DNA of 64,000 nucleotides from Spirochaeta lutea (GTDB lineage: Bacteria; Spirochaetota; Spirochaetia; DSM-27196; Salinispiraceae): the NCBI RefSeq assembly GCF_000758165.1, contig NZ_JNUP01000071.1, positions 10,604-74,603 of the forward strand, written 5' to 3'. The position numbers and the translations under genes were made by a program. Below, one piece after another: positions 28,888 to 37,472 of the stretch. The stretch's first letter is position 1; every line of letters begins with the position of its first letter. The notes under the pieces are model-generated. The model did no database searches. It was not told the DNA's origin and was given only the letters and a program-made list of their open reading frames with translations.

Positions 28888-29445
28888 ATGATTAAGAATC
28901 GATTATTCCCGGGAGTCCTGCTCCTGATACTGACCGTTATAGTACTAGCAGCCTGCGGCGGCGGTGCTGAGCAAGAACCCGCCCAATCCCAAAATCAGGC
29001 TCAGGAGGAGGCTTCCGAGGCAGCAGATGTGGTAACCACCGCCTCTATTGTGAATACGAACCAAGCCTTCCTCCAGGCAATCAGCAGTGACGGTACCTGG
29101 ATCATCGCTACCCTGAAGGATCTGAGCTTCGACCAAGACCTCGTTCTTGAGGGAGCCTTTACCAACCGGGACACACCCGCCAGGAAAATCGCCCTCTACA
29201 CCCAGGATGCTGATCGGAACGTCACCGCGCGCTTCACCCTGAGCGCCCCGAAATTGACAGTCCGCAGCGAAAACGCCCGGATCCAGGGGGGAACCTTCAA
29301 CGGCGATGTGTACGTGGAAGCTCCGAACTTCCTCATCACCGACGCCACAGTCCAGGGTTCGGTATACTTCTCCAGCCAAGAATACCGTGATAGCTTCCAG
29401 ATGACCAACGGCGGCGCGGTAACCGGCGAGCTCATCGTCCAGTAA
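28888..29445 (+). CDS. Lipoprotein of unknown function, beta-helix-like
   Basis: The 185-residue protein has a signal peptide and lipobox LAAC (Cys about residue 23), then a Gln/Glu/Ala-rich spacer. The body looks like short parallel beta-helix turns (LVLEGAFTNRD, LTVRSENARIQGGTFNGDVYVEAPNFLITDATVQGSVYFSS, TGELIVQ), resembling polymer-forming or bactofilin/pectate-lyase-like folds. AAGGAG precedes the ATG and a terminator follows. Related lipoproteins are common in spirochaetes, but no function can be assigned. Confidence 0.65.
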   Translation: MIKNRLFPGVLLLILTVIVLAACGGGAEQEPAQSQNQAQEEASEAADVVTTASIVNTNQAFLQAISSDGTWIIATLKDLSFDQDLVLEGAFTNRDTPARKIALYTQDADRNVTARFTLSAPKLTVRSENARIQGGTFNGDVYVEAPNFLITDATVQGSVYFSSQEYRDSFQMTNGGAVTGELIVQ

Positions 29446-29477
29446 TCTCCCTGGCTTATCCAAACCCAGGGTTAACA

Positions 29478-29504
29478 GCCGCCTCTCCCGAGGCGGCTTT
29501 TTTT
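29478..29504 (+). terminator. Rho-independent terminator of the 28888 lipoprotein
   Basis: GCCGCCT, a six-base loop and AGGCGGC (29478-29497) are followed by seven T residues. It lies 32 bases after the stop. Confidence 0.9.
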
Positions 29505-29627
29505 ACGCCCCCATCCATGGAACGGCCGTAAAAATCCCCACCGTCATGGGTAGGCACCTAGGGGGCTCACCACGATTTTGCATCTTGGGTATTTCCTCCC
29601 CAGCCATTATGGTGCATCATAGAACCC

Positions 29628-30743
29628 ATGAAACCACTGTATCTTGCCCTGGATCTGGGCGCCGGCCAGGGAACAAAAGTCGGCCTGTTCCGGGGAACCA
29701 AAGAGCTTCAGGCCGAAACGGTCTTTCCCATTGAATCCTACGGACCGGACTTCGCCAGCTACAGCGAGGGTCTTCTCGGGTGGATTCTAAGGCTCCTGGA
29801 GGACCACGGGCTTTCAGCCACGGATATCCGGGCAACAGGAATCGCCACGGCTGGAATCCTGACCGACGAAGGGGCATTCCAGCTGATTCACAATCTTGAT
29901 CATTTTAACGGCCATAACCTGCGCAGCTTCTTTCAGGAGCGGTTAGACCGTCCAACGGCCATTGAAAACGACGCCAACGCCGGTGCCTTGGCGGAGTGGA
30001 GTGTGCTCCAGGTAGAACTCCTGTACTGGGTCTTCGGGGGCGGCTGGGGCGGCGCCTGGATCAGCCGAGACGGCCGGGTCATGTACCCATCGGTAAACTG
30101 GAGCGGAAAGGACGAGGATCTGCACTTTTCCAACGAGCCCGGCTATGCAATCCCCCTGGAGAAACTGACCCTGGAAAGCCTCTTTACCGAGGTACAGAGC
30201 TCCTACCCACGGTTTGAACGCATCTTAGCCGAGGATTTAGGAGAGGGGGCTTTGGTCGGCCCCGGAGGACGCCAGGATGCCCTTCGGGCCGAGACGATTC
30301 TCAGCGGACCCGGGCGATGCCGGTTATTCCGGGCAGTGGTTGCCGATGATGATTTTTACGAGCGCTTTTTGGACATCCATGAAACCCGGCAGATGTCCGA
30401 TCCGAGCATCGCCGGACGACACATCAGCAAGCTCTCCAGTATGCGGGTAGAGGCTGCCTTGAACACCGACCGGCTCTACGGCAAGATCCTGGCCCACGCC
30501 ACCCGGATCCTCCTCCGCCAAGCCCAGGCCGACGGCCTCGCCGACGGAGTACCCATCTGCCTGGGAGGAAAACCAAGCTACGCCCTGCCCTACTTCGGCC
30601 CATCGGCCCAGCGCCTCTTCGGACGATTCGGACTGATGAACTATCTGCGCCCATCGGTAATCGACGAACGGGGTCTGAACGCCAACCTCGTAGGTTCGGC
30701 GGTGTTAGCTGCCCTGGCCGCCGGGGAAAATCCGGCAGTGTAG
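29628..30743 (+). CDS. ROK-family sugar kinase-like protein
   Basis: This 371-residue protein has the ASKHA ATPase outline: phosphate-1 loop LALDLGAGQGTKVGLF, GIATAGILTDEG, and a ROK-like ENDANAGALAEW (about 105-116) that holds the catalytic Asp. The usual ROK zinc motif (CGxxGCxE) is not seen and there is no DNA-binding N-terminus, so it is neither a typical glucokinase nor an XylR/NagC repressor. GGGWGGAW and the tail GLNANLVGSAVLAALAAG close the fold. The substrate is unknown. No Shine-Dalgarno sequence is visible; a weak CATCAT lies seven bases before the ATG. Confidence 0.65.
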   Translation: MKPLYLALDLGAGQGTKVGLFRGTKELQAETVFPIESYGPDFASYSEGLLGWILRLLEDHGLSATDIRATGIATAGILTDEGAFQLIHNLDHFNGHNLRSFFQERLDRPTAIENDANAGALAEWSVLQVELLYWVFGGGWGGAWISRDGRVMYPSVNWSGKDEDLHFSNEPGYAIPLEKLTLESLFTEVQSSYPRFERILAEDLGEGALVGPGGRQDALRAETILSGPGRCRLFRAVVADDDFYERFLDIHETRQMSDPSIAGRHISKLSSMRVEAALNTDRLYGKILAHATRILLRQAQADGLADGVPICLGGKPSYALPYFGPSAQRLFGRFGLMNYLRPSVIDERGLNANLVGSAVLAALAAGENPAV

Positions 30744-30866
30744 GAACCTATGGGTCCGTGCCCTCACCTCCTGGCCGGGTGTTGCAAAAGAACCGCATAC
30801 CCTTGGACGGTACGTATCCCCCTGGGGTTCTAACCGGAACACCGCCGGGCGGAAAGATCCCAAGAT

Positions 30867-30895
30867 TTGACAAGTATGGGTAGGCAAAACGTAAT
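30867..30895 (+). promoter_or_regulatory. Promoter of the AraC/GyrI regulator
   Basis: TTGACA (30867-30872), 17 bases, CGTAAT (30890-30895), 12 bases before the chosen ATG. AAGGTGGGA lies between them and serves as ribosome-binding site, so the leader is only about five to six bases. Confidence 0.55.
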
Positions 30896-30907
30896 AAGGT
30901 GGGAGCC

Positions 30908-31810
30908 ATGAGGGATGACACGAGAATCGACTGGCACAGAAAGGTTGATGAGGCCCTGATCACGCTTCTCAATACCCTGGATGATCCGCCGGATTTCCGA
31001 AGAATCGCTGAGAGCGTTGCGGCGTCACCGTACCACTTTCATAAGCAATTCAAGGATCTTACCGGTGAGACCTTCAAGGCATGTGCAGACAGGTTGAGAC
31101 TGGAAAAAGCCATGACCATGCTCCGAGAAAAGAAACGGATAACCGACATTGCATTTGACTGCGGGTATTCCACTGTAGAAATGCTATCCAAGGCGGTTCG
31201 AAGAACATGGGGCCTGAGTCCGACACAACTGCGCCGCCAGTCTTCCTGGCATCCCTACATTCCGTCCAGGGTTGGCGTTCATTATTCTAGAAAGAATGAA
31301 CGAAAGACCTGGTTCTATGCCAAAGGAGGAAAAGAGGCTATGGAGACCAAGATCGTTCAATTTGAAGAAAAGATTTTTTACGGGTACAAAATCGTCGGCG
31401 ACTATTGGCAGTTGCCCAAGCAGTGGAATCGATTTCTCACCACTGTACAAGACAAGAACATTCACCAGCTCGGGAAGGAATTTATCTCCGTGTTCTTAGA
31501 CAATGCGGATTCAATACCCCAGGACCAAAAAAGAGCCTACGCGGGGTTCGTGACGACGGAAACCCTAGAAACGCAATTTGATTTGGAGGAACTACTAATC
31601 CCCTCCGGGTTATATGCGGTGACAGTTCACTTCGGTAGTTCCGAGGCCATTGGCCCCGTTTGGCATTCGTGGATGACGGAATGGCTTCCTCACAGCGGTT
31701 GGGAACCGGATTTCTCACGTCCCAACTACGAATGGTACCAAAATAATCTGGAAAACCCCGAACTCCTGGTAACATTTCTTGTAACCGCGGTGAAAAGAAG
31801 GGAAGAATGA
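30908..31810 (+). CDS. AraC-family regulator with GyrI-like effector domain
   Basis: The 300-residue product has an N-terminal AraC/Rob-type double helix-turn-helix (about 1-105: DFRRIAESVAASPYHFHKQFKDLTGET, KRITDIAFDCGYSTVEMLSKAVRRTWGLSPTQLRRQ). A C-terminal domain of GyrI/SbmC type (about 145-300) binds small hydrophobic molecules in relatives. Such regulators (Rob, BltR-like) control drug responses. I chose the ATG at 30908 over GTG 30899 because AAGG lies at the proper distance. The gene is lower in GC and CCGG words than its neighbours, which suggests transfer. Confidence 0.85.
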   Translation: MRDDTRIDWHRKVDEALITLLNTLDDPPDFRRIAESVAASPYHFHKQFKDLTGETFKACADRLRLEKAMTMLREKKRITDIAFDCGYSTVEMLSKAVRRTWGLSPTQLRRQSSWHPYIPSRVGVHYSRKNERKTWFYAKGGKEAMETKIVQFEEKIFYGYKIVGDYWQLPKQWNRFLTTVQDKNIHQLGKEFISVFLDNADSIPQDQKRAYAGFVTTETLETQFDLEELLIPSGLYAVTVHFGSSEAIGPVWHSWMTEWLPHSGWEPDFSRPNYEWYQNNLENPELLVTFLVTAVKRREE

Positions 31811-31862
31811 ACCATCAATACCCAGTACTACCTAAAGCGTTGTGAGATTCCACGGGGTGCAT

Positions 31863-31884
31863 TGCTACAGTCTTTTGCGCACTA
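31863..31884 (+). repeat. Diverged arm of the dispersed repeat
   Basis: TGCTACAGTCTTTTGCGCACTA resembles the right arm of the complete element (GCTACAACCTTTTGCGCACT at 40481-40500) with two differences. No partner arm is evident nearby. It lies between the AraC/GyrI gene and the yehW-like gene. Confidence 0.5.
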
Positions 31885-31905
31885 GGCAAACCGAAGAGAT
31901 TCGGT

Positions 31906-32664
31906 TCAGGGTGCGGATTGCCCCTGGGGAGGCCGGGGCGTTGGAATCAACCCAAAGATGTATTCACCCAGCAGGGCAAAACCGGTAATAACCAGGGTTC
32001 CAGAGAATACCAGGGCGCTGTTCTGCAGGGTTAGGCCGCTCATGATGATGACCCCCAGCCCGCCGGCTCCGATGACGGCCCCGATGGCAGCCGTGGCGAG
32101 GTTGAGAATGAAGGCATGGCGCAGCCCGGTAAGGATGTAGGGTGCGGCCATGGGAAATTCAACAATCCTGAGGGCTTGGGCCTCGGCCATGCCCAGGCCC
32201 CTAGCCGCATCCATTACCCCGGGATCCACGGTCTGGAACCCCAGGATGGTATTGCCCATGACAGGAAACAGGGAGTACAGAAACAATGCCGCCAGGGTTG
32301 GGGCCCATCCGAAACCGAGAAAGGGAAATGCCAGAATGATCACCGCTGAGGGGGGCAGGGTCTGGACCAGGGCGGAGAGCCGGGTCACCAGGCTCAGAAA
32401 GTCCTTGCCCGCCCGGCGGGTCACCAGAATACCCAGGCCCAGGCCGATGAAGAATGAGATTCCCGTAGCCAGGGTGGTGATGATCAGGTGGTCCAGACTC
32501 ATCTGCAAGAGGTTTAACCGGGAGTGGGTGTAGGTTCCGGTGGATGGAAAAAGCAGACCCAGGACCCGTTCCTGGACCTCGGGCATGCTTATATAGAGTG
32601 CTAACAGGACGGTACCGGCCAGGGGCAGAATCCAACCCGGGCGGGTTCTGAGGGTCTTACTCAT
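31906..32664 (-). CDS. yehW: Glycine betaine ABC permease, YehW-like
   Basis: A 252-residue inner-membrane permease with six to seven hydrophobic segments and the binding-protein-dependent transport loop (LFPVMGNTILGFQTVDPGVMDAARGLGMAEAQALRIVEFPMAAPYILTGLR), whose EAA-like part contacts the ATPase. It is the last gene of a four-gene set in the order binding protein, long permease, ATPase, short permease, the same as osmF-yehY-yehX-yehW of E. coli. The start overlaps the ATPase stop. The family imports glycine betaine with low affinity; the substrate here is inferred. Confidence 0.85.
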   Translation of the reverse strand: MSKTLRTRPGWILPLAGTVLLALYISMPEVQERVLGLLFPSTGTYTHSRLNLLQMSLDHLIITTLATGISFFIGLGLGILVTRRAGKDFLSLVTRLSALVQTLPPSAVIILAFPFLGFGWAPTLAALFLYSLFPVMGNTILGFQTVDPGVMDAARGLGMAEAQALRIVEFPMAAPYILTGLRHAFILNLATAAIGAVIGAGGLGVIIMSGLTLQNSALVFSGTLVITGFALLGEYIFGLIPTPRPPQGQSAP

Positions 32665-33784
32665 CTCCGTACTCCCTCCCCGCTGCCGGTGAGGCGGCAG
32701 GAGGGGTTTGTTCGGGTACAGCGGAGGCAGAGGCTGCCTTGGGGGCCAGAGAGAATCCCTGAAAACTGATCTCTTGAATGTCTTCGAAGTAGACGGTGCC
32801 CAGGGGTGTTTCCGGGGGTGGGGATTCTTCTGGCCCGGGGCTGTGCCCTGGGGTATTCCCGGGAGCGGGGTCGGCGGCGTAGATATGCACCCAGGGGGTG
32901 CCCTGGGCGAGCATCCGGGCCATGCATTCCTTTAGGGAACTATGGGGGAACAACCGGGGTGCATGGGACAGGGAGAGGCAGACCTCGGTATCCGGGGTAG
33001 CTTGCCCGTGCCCCAGGGGTTTCATGATGCGGTCGGCAGTAAAGAGGGTAAGCCGTTTTAGAGCCCGGTCGGAGCCGAGAAAGTCCGCCACAAAGGGGGA
33101 GTTCGGGGATCCGAGCACCTCGCTGGGATCGCCGGCTTGGACAATCCGACCATCCTTCATAATAACCAGATGGTCCGCCAGGCGCACGGCCTCATCCAAA
33201 TCATGGGTAACAAAGAGCACGGTCTTCCGCAGTCGGCGCTGAATCCGGACGAACTCATCCTGGAGCTCCTCGCGCTTCAGGGGATCAACCGCTCCGAAGG
33301 GCTCGTCTAAGAGCAGGATCGGCGGATCAGCCCCCAGGGCGCGGGCCACCCCTACCCGCTGGGCCTCTCCCCCGCTGAGCTGGCCGGGGAATTTCCCTCC
33401 GTACTCATCCCGGGGCAATCCGATGAGCTGCAGCAGCTCGGCAGCCCGGGCCAGCTGACGGTCCCGGGGCCAGCCGAGTAACCGGGGCACAAGGCAGATA
33501 TTTTCCAAAACGGTCAAATGGGGTATGAGCCCCACACTCTGGATGGCGTACCCCATGGACCGGCGCAGGCCGATCTCATCCTGATCCTGAATGTCCTGGT
33601 CGTTTATGGTGATTCGACCGCCCTGGATCTCCACCAGGCGGTTCAGACACCGGAGGGTGGTAGATTTTCCGCATCCGCTGGGACCTATGAGCACGGTTAC
33701 CTTGCCCGGCGGAACCAGCAGATCGATCCCCTGGAGAGCCTGGGTTTTTCCGTAGCGCACATGAACATCTTGATATGAAATCAC
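32657..33784 (-). CDS. yehX: Glycine betaine ABC ATPase, YehX-like
   Basis: The 375-residue ATPase powers the importer. Walker A GPSGCGKST (about 33-41), signature LSGGEAQRVGVARAL, Walker B ILLLDEPFGAVDP and the switch His in FVTHDLDEA are all present. After the nucleotide-binding domain (about 1-245), a C-terminal part (about 255-375) would be the place for CBS domains, but it is short and broken by a Pro/Gly/Glu-rich insert (about 305-330) and a Pro/Ala-rich tail. A GTG start is used, overlapping the yehY stop, with AGGAGG at proper distance. Confidence 0.88.
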   Translation of the reverse strand: MISYQDVHVRYGKTQALQGIDLLVPPGKVTVLIGPSGCGKSTTLRCLNRLVEIQGGRITINDQDIQDQDEIGLRRSMGYAIQSVGLIPHLTVLENICLVPRLLGWPRDRQLARAAELLQLIGLPRDEYGGKFPGQLSGGEAQRVGVARALGADPPILLLDEPFGAVDPLKREELQDEFVRIQRRLRKTVLFVTHDLDEAVRLADHLVIMKDGRIVQAGDPSEVLGSPNSPFVADFLGSDRALKRLTLFTADRIMKPLGHGQATPDTEVCLSLSHAPRLFPHSSLKECMARMLAQGTPWVHIYAADPAPGNTPGHSPGPEESPPPETPLGTVYFEDIQEISFQGFSLAPKAASASAVPEQTPPAASPAAGREYGDE

Positions 33785-34953
33785 CCTGCAACCTCCTTGG
33801 CAAAACCCGATGCTAACGCCCGGGGGGTAAGCACGGCCATAATTCCCCGCATGAGGCCGTCTACAACCAGGGTAATCCCCCCCACCAGGAGAATCCCCAG
33901 GAGCACCATATCCACCGAATACTGACCCAGCCCCTCAAACACAAAGACACCGAGCCCACCGGCTCCCACCAATTTAGCCAGTACCGCGTTCCCCAGGGTC
34001 TGCACCAGGGCGACCCGCAGCCCGTGGAGGATCACCGGTGAGGCTGCGGGCAGTAACACTAACCAGGTAACCTGGAAGCGGCTCATGCCCATGCCCCGGG
34101 AGGCATCCAGTACCCGGGCATCCACCCCGGCTAACCCCTCATAACTGTTCCGCAGCACTGGGAACAGAGCGTACAGGGCCAGAGCGATAATGGCGGGCGT
34201 ATCCCCTATTCCCCGGAGGCCCGCCTGGCGTAACCAGGGCAGAACCTGCCCCAGGGAGGTCAAAGGCGCAATGAGCAACCCGAACAGAGCGATGGTCGGA
34301 ATAGTCTGGAGCAGATTCGTTGCCGTGAAGAGCACCTTCCGAGCTGCCTGTCGGCGGTATGCCCAGAAGGCTCCGGGAATACCCCCGAGTCCGGCGAGGA
34401 ACACCGCCGCCCCGGTTATCCGCAGGTGATTACCCACCTCCAGGATCAAACGGCTGCGCTGGTTCCCCGCCTCCTTCACAATTCCCAGGGAATCAAATCC
34501 GCCTCCCAGAGCCGCCACAGCGGCAACCCCGAGAATACCCGCTGCCCCGAGGAGGGTTCTGACGCGGCCCTGCTCCAGACCGAACCAGGGCACCGCCATA
34601 GCCAGGGTATACAGCACCCAGCCGGCTCCCAGCCCCAGCCGCCCCGCCGGGGGCAGCATCTGCCCCTGAACCAGACCGGCCGCCCCCAACACCGCCAGAG
34701 CCCCGGCGACCCCGGCGGCGCTCGCTCCCCAGAGCACCCGGCCCTGCCAACGCCCCCGCACCGCCAAAACCGCCGCCCAGGCCGCCCCCAGGGGCAGTAA
34801 CACCCCCAGGGTCATCCATCCCGGCAGGGCCTCAAAAAGCCACACATGCCGGGGCTGGGCCACGCGGTTTGCCTGGAGAGAAAAAAAAGGAAGCACCAGG
34901 GCAGCGGAGGCCGCCATGGTGCATAGAAGACCGACCTTTGCCTCCCTAGTCAA
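33781..34953 (-). CDS. yehY: Glycine betaine ABC permease with N-terminal membrane extension, YehY-like
   Basis: At 390 residues this matches the long E. coli YehY (about 385) rather than the 210-residue OpuCB type. The first 150 residues hold three or four extra hydrophobic segments; the transporter module follows from about 165 with the coupling loop (LFPVLRNSYEGLAGVDARVLDASRGMGMSRFQVTWLVLLPAASPVILHGLRVAL). The start is unsure: a TTG at 34953 overlaps the osmF stop, while ATG 34917 (residue 13) has no better ribosome-binding site. It pairs with YehW to form the channel. Confidence 0.85.
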   Translation of the reverse strand: MTREAKVGLLCTMAASAALVLPFFSLQANRVAQPRHVWLFEALPGWMTLGVLLPLGAAWAAVLAVRGRWQGRVLWGASAAGVAGALAVLGAAGLVQGQMLPPAGRLGLGAGWVLYTLAMAVPWFGLEQGRVRTLLGAAGILGVAAVAALGGGFDSLGIVKEAGNQRSRLILEVGNHLRITGAAVFLAGLGGIPGAFWAYRRQAARKVLFTATNLLQTIPTIALFGLLIAPLTSLGQVLPWLRQAGLRGIGDTPAIIALALYALFPVLRNSYEGLAGVDARVLDASRGMGMSRFQVTWLVLLPAASPVILHGLRVALVQTLGNAVLAKLVGAGGLGVFVFEGLGQYSVDMVLLGILLVGGITLVVDGLMRGIMAVLTPRALASGFAKEVAG

Positions 34954-35944
34954 GGAAGCCCTGCTCGGTCAGGTAGTCCCGGGCCACCGTCTCCACTGCC
35001 CGGCCCTCGACGGAAACCGCACTATTCAGGGACTGAAGGGTTTCCAGATCCAGGCTGGCAAAGACCGGATTCAGGATTTCGGCGATCTCCGGATACTCTT
35101 CGAAGACCTCCCGGCGGATGACCGGAGCCGGTTCGTAGACCGGCTGAACCTTCTTGGTATCCTTTAGTACCACGAGGCCTAGGGCGGCTAACTGGCCGTC
35201 GGTGCCGTAGGCCATGGCGGCATTGACCCCCTCCTGGCCCCGGGCGGCAGCCTGTTCGGTCAGGGTCGTATTTCCCCCGGAAAGCACCAACATCTGGGAA
35301 TCCGTCAGGGAGAAGCCGTAGCCCTCCTCAAAGCTCGGCAGGGCAGCCGGGCTGGAAACGAACTCCTCGCTGGCTGCGATCTTGAACCGTCCCCCGGCGT
35401 TGATGTACTGGGCCAGATCTTCCAGGGTGGAAAGCCCCTCTTCCTGGGCAAGATCACCCCGGACTGCAATGGCCCAGGTGTTGTTCGCCGGGGCGGATTC
35501 GAGCCATACCAGATCATTCTGTTCCCGGTCCAGGCGGCTCACGGTCTGCCATGCCTGTTGGGCGTCCTTCCACAGCTCAGCCTCGGTTTGGTCCGGGAAG
35601 AAGTAAAATCCATTCCCGGTATATTCGGGGTATACATCGATCTCCCCGGAGATTATGGCGCCGCGTACGATGGATGTCGCCCCGGTCTGGATCCGATCCA
35701 CCACCTGGAAGCCCTGCTGCTCCAAGAGCAGTTTCATCATGGTCCCCAGCAATGCACCCTCGGTATCGATCTTTGATCCGATGGTGATTCGACGGTCATC
35801 CGTCCGGGTCATCATCATCTGGTCTCCCTGCTCGGCCTGGGGTTCCCCCGATCCCCCGGCGAACAGCAATCCGGACCCGCCTAGGAGCATCGCCCCGAGC
35901 AGCAGTATTCCTACACCCCTGGGGGTGATTATGAACCTCTTCAT
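34946..35944 (-). CDS. osmF: Glycine betaine-binding protein, OsmF-like
   Basis: The 332-residue periplasmic or lipid-exposed binding protein has a signal segment (VGILLLGAMLLGGSGLLFAGG). The body aligns by eye closely with E. coli OsmF: VGSKIDTEGALLG-like ITIGSKIDTEGALLGTM, VRGAIISGEIDVYPEYTGNG, APANNTWAIAVR, GVNAAMAYGTDG and VQPVYEPAPVIR. Members bind glycine betaine weakly and act in osmotic or stationary-phase stress. AGGAGG precedes the ATG. It is the first gene of the importer operon. Confidence 0.9.
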   Translation of the reverse strand: MKRFIITPRGVGILLLGAMLLGGSGLLFAGGSGEPQAEQGDQMMMTRTDDRRITIGSKIDTEGALLGTMMKLLLEQQGFQVVDRIQTGATSIVRGAIISGEIDVYPEYTGNGFYFFPDQTEAELWKDAQQAWQTVSRLDREQNDLVWLESAPANNTWAIAVRGDLAQEEGLSTLEDLAQYINAGGRFKIAASEEFVSSPAALPSFEEGYGFSLTDSQMLVLSGGNTTLTEQAAARGQEGVNAAMAYGTDGQLAALGLVVLKDTKKVQPVYEPAPVIRREVFEEYPEIAEILNPVFASLDLETLQSLNSAVSVEGRAVETVARDYLTEQGFLD

Positions 35945-35965
35945 AGAAACCTCCTGTTTTAATCT

Positions 35966-35994
35966 ACAATAATGAGTCCCAAAAAAAATGGCAA
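35966..35994 (-). promoter_or_regulatory. Promoter of the osmF-yehYXW operon
   Basis: On the minus strand, TTGCCA (35989-35994), 17 bases including an eight-base T-run, then TATTGT (35966-35971), 21 bases before the ATG. Confidence 0.55.
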
Positions 35995-36023
35995 ATTTTC
36001 ACCAGCCTCGGCCCCTCCCGGAA

Positions 36024-36105
36024 CCGACGACACTCCGGCAGCATTCCGACGACACTCCGGCAGCATTCCGACGACACTCCGGCAGCATTCCGACAACACT
36101 CCGGC
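36024..36105. repeat. 22-bp tandem repeat in the osmF-gguB gap
   Basis: Three identical 22-base units (36024-36045, 36046-36067, 36068-36089) of CCGACGACACTCCGGCAGCATT plus a fourth, partly changed copy. It lies in the 331-base gap between the two importer operons. The remainder of the gap holds the osmF promoter and the gguB terminator; no gene is seen. Confidence 0.95.
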
Positions 36106-36201
36106 CTGAAACCGGCTACAGCCCTAAGGCCGTCCCCCGATGGATGAGCCCCCCGGGTTCACCCCATCCTGGATGTTGGCCCGGCATGGAAATCACCCCA
36201 T

Positions 36202-36240
36202 AAAAAAAAGGCCTCCTGGAACCAAGGATGTCCAGGAGGC
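36202..36240 (-). terminator. Terminator of the chvE-gguAB operon
   Basis: On the minus strand GCCTCCTGGA, a ten-base loop and TCCAGGAGGC are followed by eight T residues. It lies 36 bases after the permease stop. Confidence 0.92.
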
Positions 36241-36275
36241 AGGAGGATATGAAGTACCCGGTATAAATCCGGAGG

Positions 36276-37472
36276 TTAGCCTAATCCGCTTTTCCGACGG
36301 GTGTAGATGTCGTAGAGAACCGCAAAGAGCAGTACCAGGGCCTTGACCACGTACTGCCAGTCCGCGCCGATGTTCATCAGGGACATTCCGTTGTTGATAA
36401 CCCCGATGACCAGACCGCCGGTAATGGCGCCGATGATGGTGCCGATTCCTCCGGATGCGCTGGCGCCTCCGATGAAACAGGCTGCAATGGCGTCCAGCTC
36501 AAAGAGGTTTCCCGCCTGGGGCAGGGCGGAATTCATGTAACCGGTAAACACCAACCCAGCGAGTCCCGCAAGACCGCCCATGATGGTGTGTACCAGGAAG
36601 ATGACCATCTCGGAATTGATGCCCGACAGTTTGGCCGACCGGGCGTTTCCGCCCACGGCGTAGATGTATCTGCCTATAACCGTTTTCTTGCTGATGAATA
36701 CGAACAGGGCCACTACAATGCCAAGGACCACTGCTACCGTGGGGATTCCCCGGTAATCGCCGAACTTCCAGGCCAGGAGCATAATCAGACTGACCACGAA
36801 GACCAGTTTCAGCAGAACATAGCCGATGGGCAGCACCTGGAAACCCTTCTGCTTCTTGCGGCGGCGGTCGGTCAGGGCCCATGCCACATACATAACCGCC
36901 AAGAACAGCCCCACCAGCAGCGCCAGGGCGTGGAAGCCCTCGAAGGTGAGGCCGGCCACGGTAATGCTGCCCGAGGTGATCTGTTTGAAGGAATCGTCCA
37001 TCAGGGATACCGGGGTAACATTCGTGATAATGTAGGTCAGACCGCGGAAGAGCAGCATGCCCGCCAGGGTTACTATGAAAGCGGGTATCCTGGCATAGGC
37101 GATCCAAAAGGCCTGGAAGGCTCCAATGGCCAAGCCTACCATAACCGTCAGCAGTATGGTGGGGAGGATTCCGATGCCGGTATTATAAATCATGGCGCTT
37201 ATCGCCCCGGTAAAGGCCGCTACGGAACCTACCGAAAGGTCGATGTTCCCCACAATAATAACCAGCACCATTCCCACCGCCAAAATGAGAATGTAGGAAT
37301 TCTGGATGAATATATTGGTTATATTCCGGGAGGTTCCGTTCACCCCCCCGGTCAGAAGCGAAAAGACGATGAAGATCACCGCCAACATGATGAACATCGA
37401 ATAGTTTCGGATGTTGGTTTTGGCAAGTTCTAAGAACCCGAACCTGCCCTGGGTACGACTAGTATCAGACAT
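36276..37472 (-). CDS. gguB: Sugar ABC permease, GguB/XylH-like
   Basis: The 398-residue permease of the ribose/xylose importer class has eight to ten membrane helices, with IIVGNIDLSVGSVAAFTGAI (about 73-92) and GGASASGGIGTIIGAITGGLVIGVINNGMSLM near the end, both family landmarks. It forms the homodimeric channel for the ATPase encoded just upstream, whose stop it overlaps by eight bases. Length and motifs fit XylH or GguB; linkage to a ChvE-type binding protein favours the latter. Confidence 0.88.
   Translation of the reverse strand: MSDTSRTQGRFGFLELAKTNIRNYSMFIMLAVIFIVFSLLTGGVNGTSRNITNIFIQNSYILILAVGMVLVIIVGNIDLSVGSVAAFTGAISAMIYNTGIGILPTILLTVMVGLAIGAFQAFWIAYARIPAFIVTLAGMLLFRGLTYIITNVTPVSLMDDSFKQITSGSITVAGLTFEGFHALALLVGLFLAVMYVAWALTDRRRKKQKGFQVLPIGYVLLKLVFVVSLIMLLAWKFGDYRGIPTVAVVLGIVVALFVFISKKTVIGRYIYAVGGNARSAKLSGINSEMVIFLVHTIMGGLAGLAGLVFTGYMNSALPQAGNLFELDAIAACFIGGASASGGIGTIIGAITGGLVIGVINNGMSLMNIGADWQYVVKALVLLFAVLYDIYTRRKSGLG

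Noticed and set aside
30744-30866. Terminator after the ROK-family gene
   Set aside because: No stem followed by a T-run was found; only scattered GC-rich pairs are present.
36024-36105. CRISPR array
   Set aside because: The repeats are contiguous 22-base units with no spacers, and no cas gene is near; the same holds for the 7-base array at 55161.
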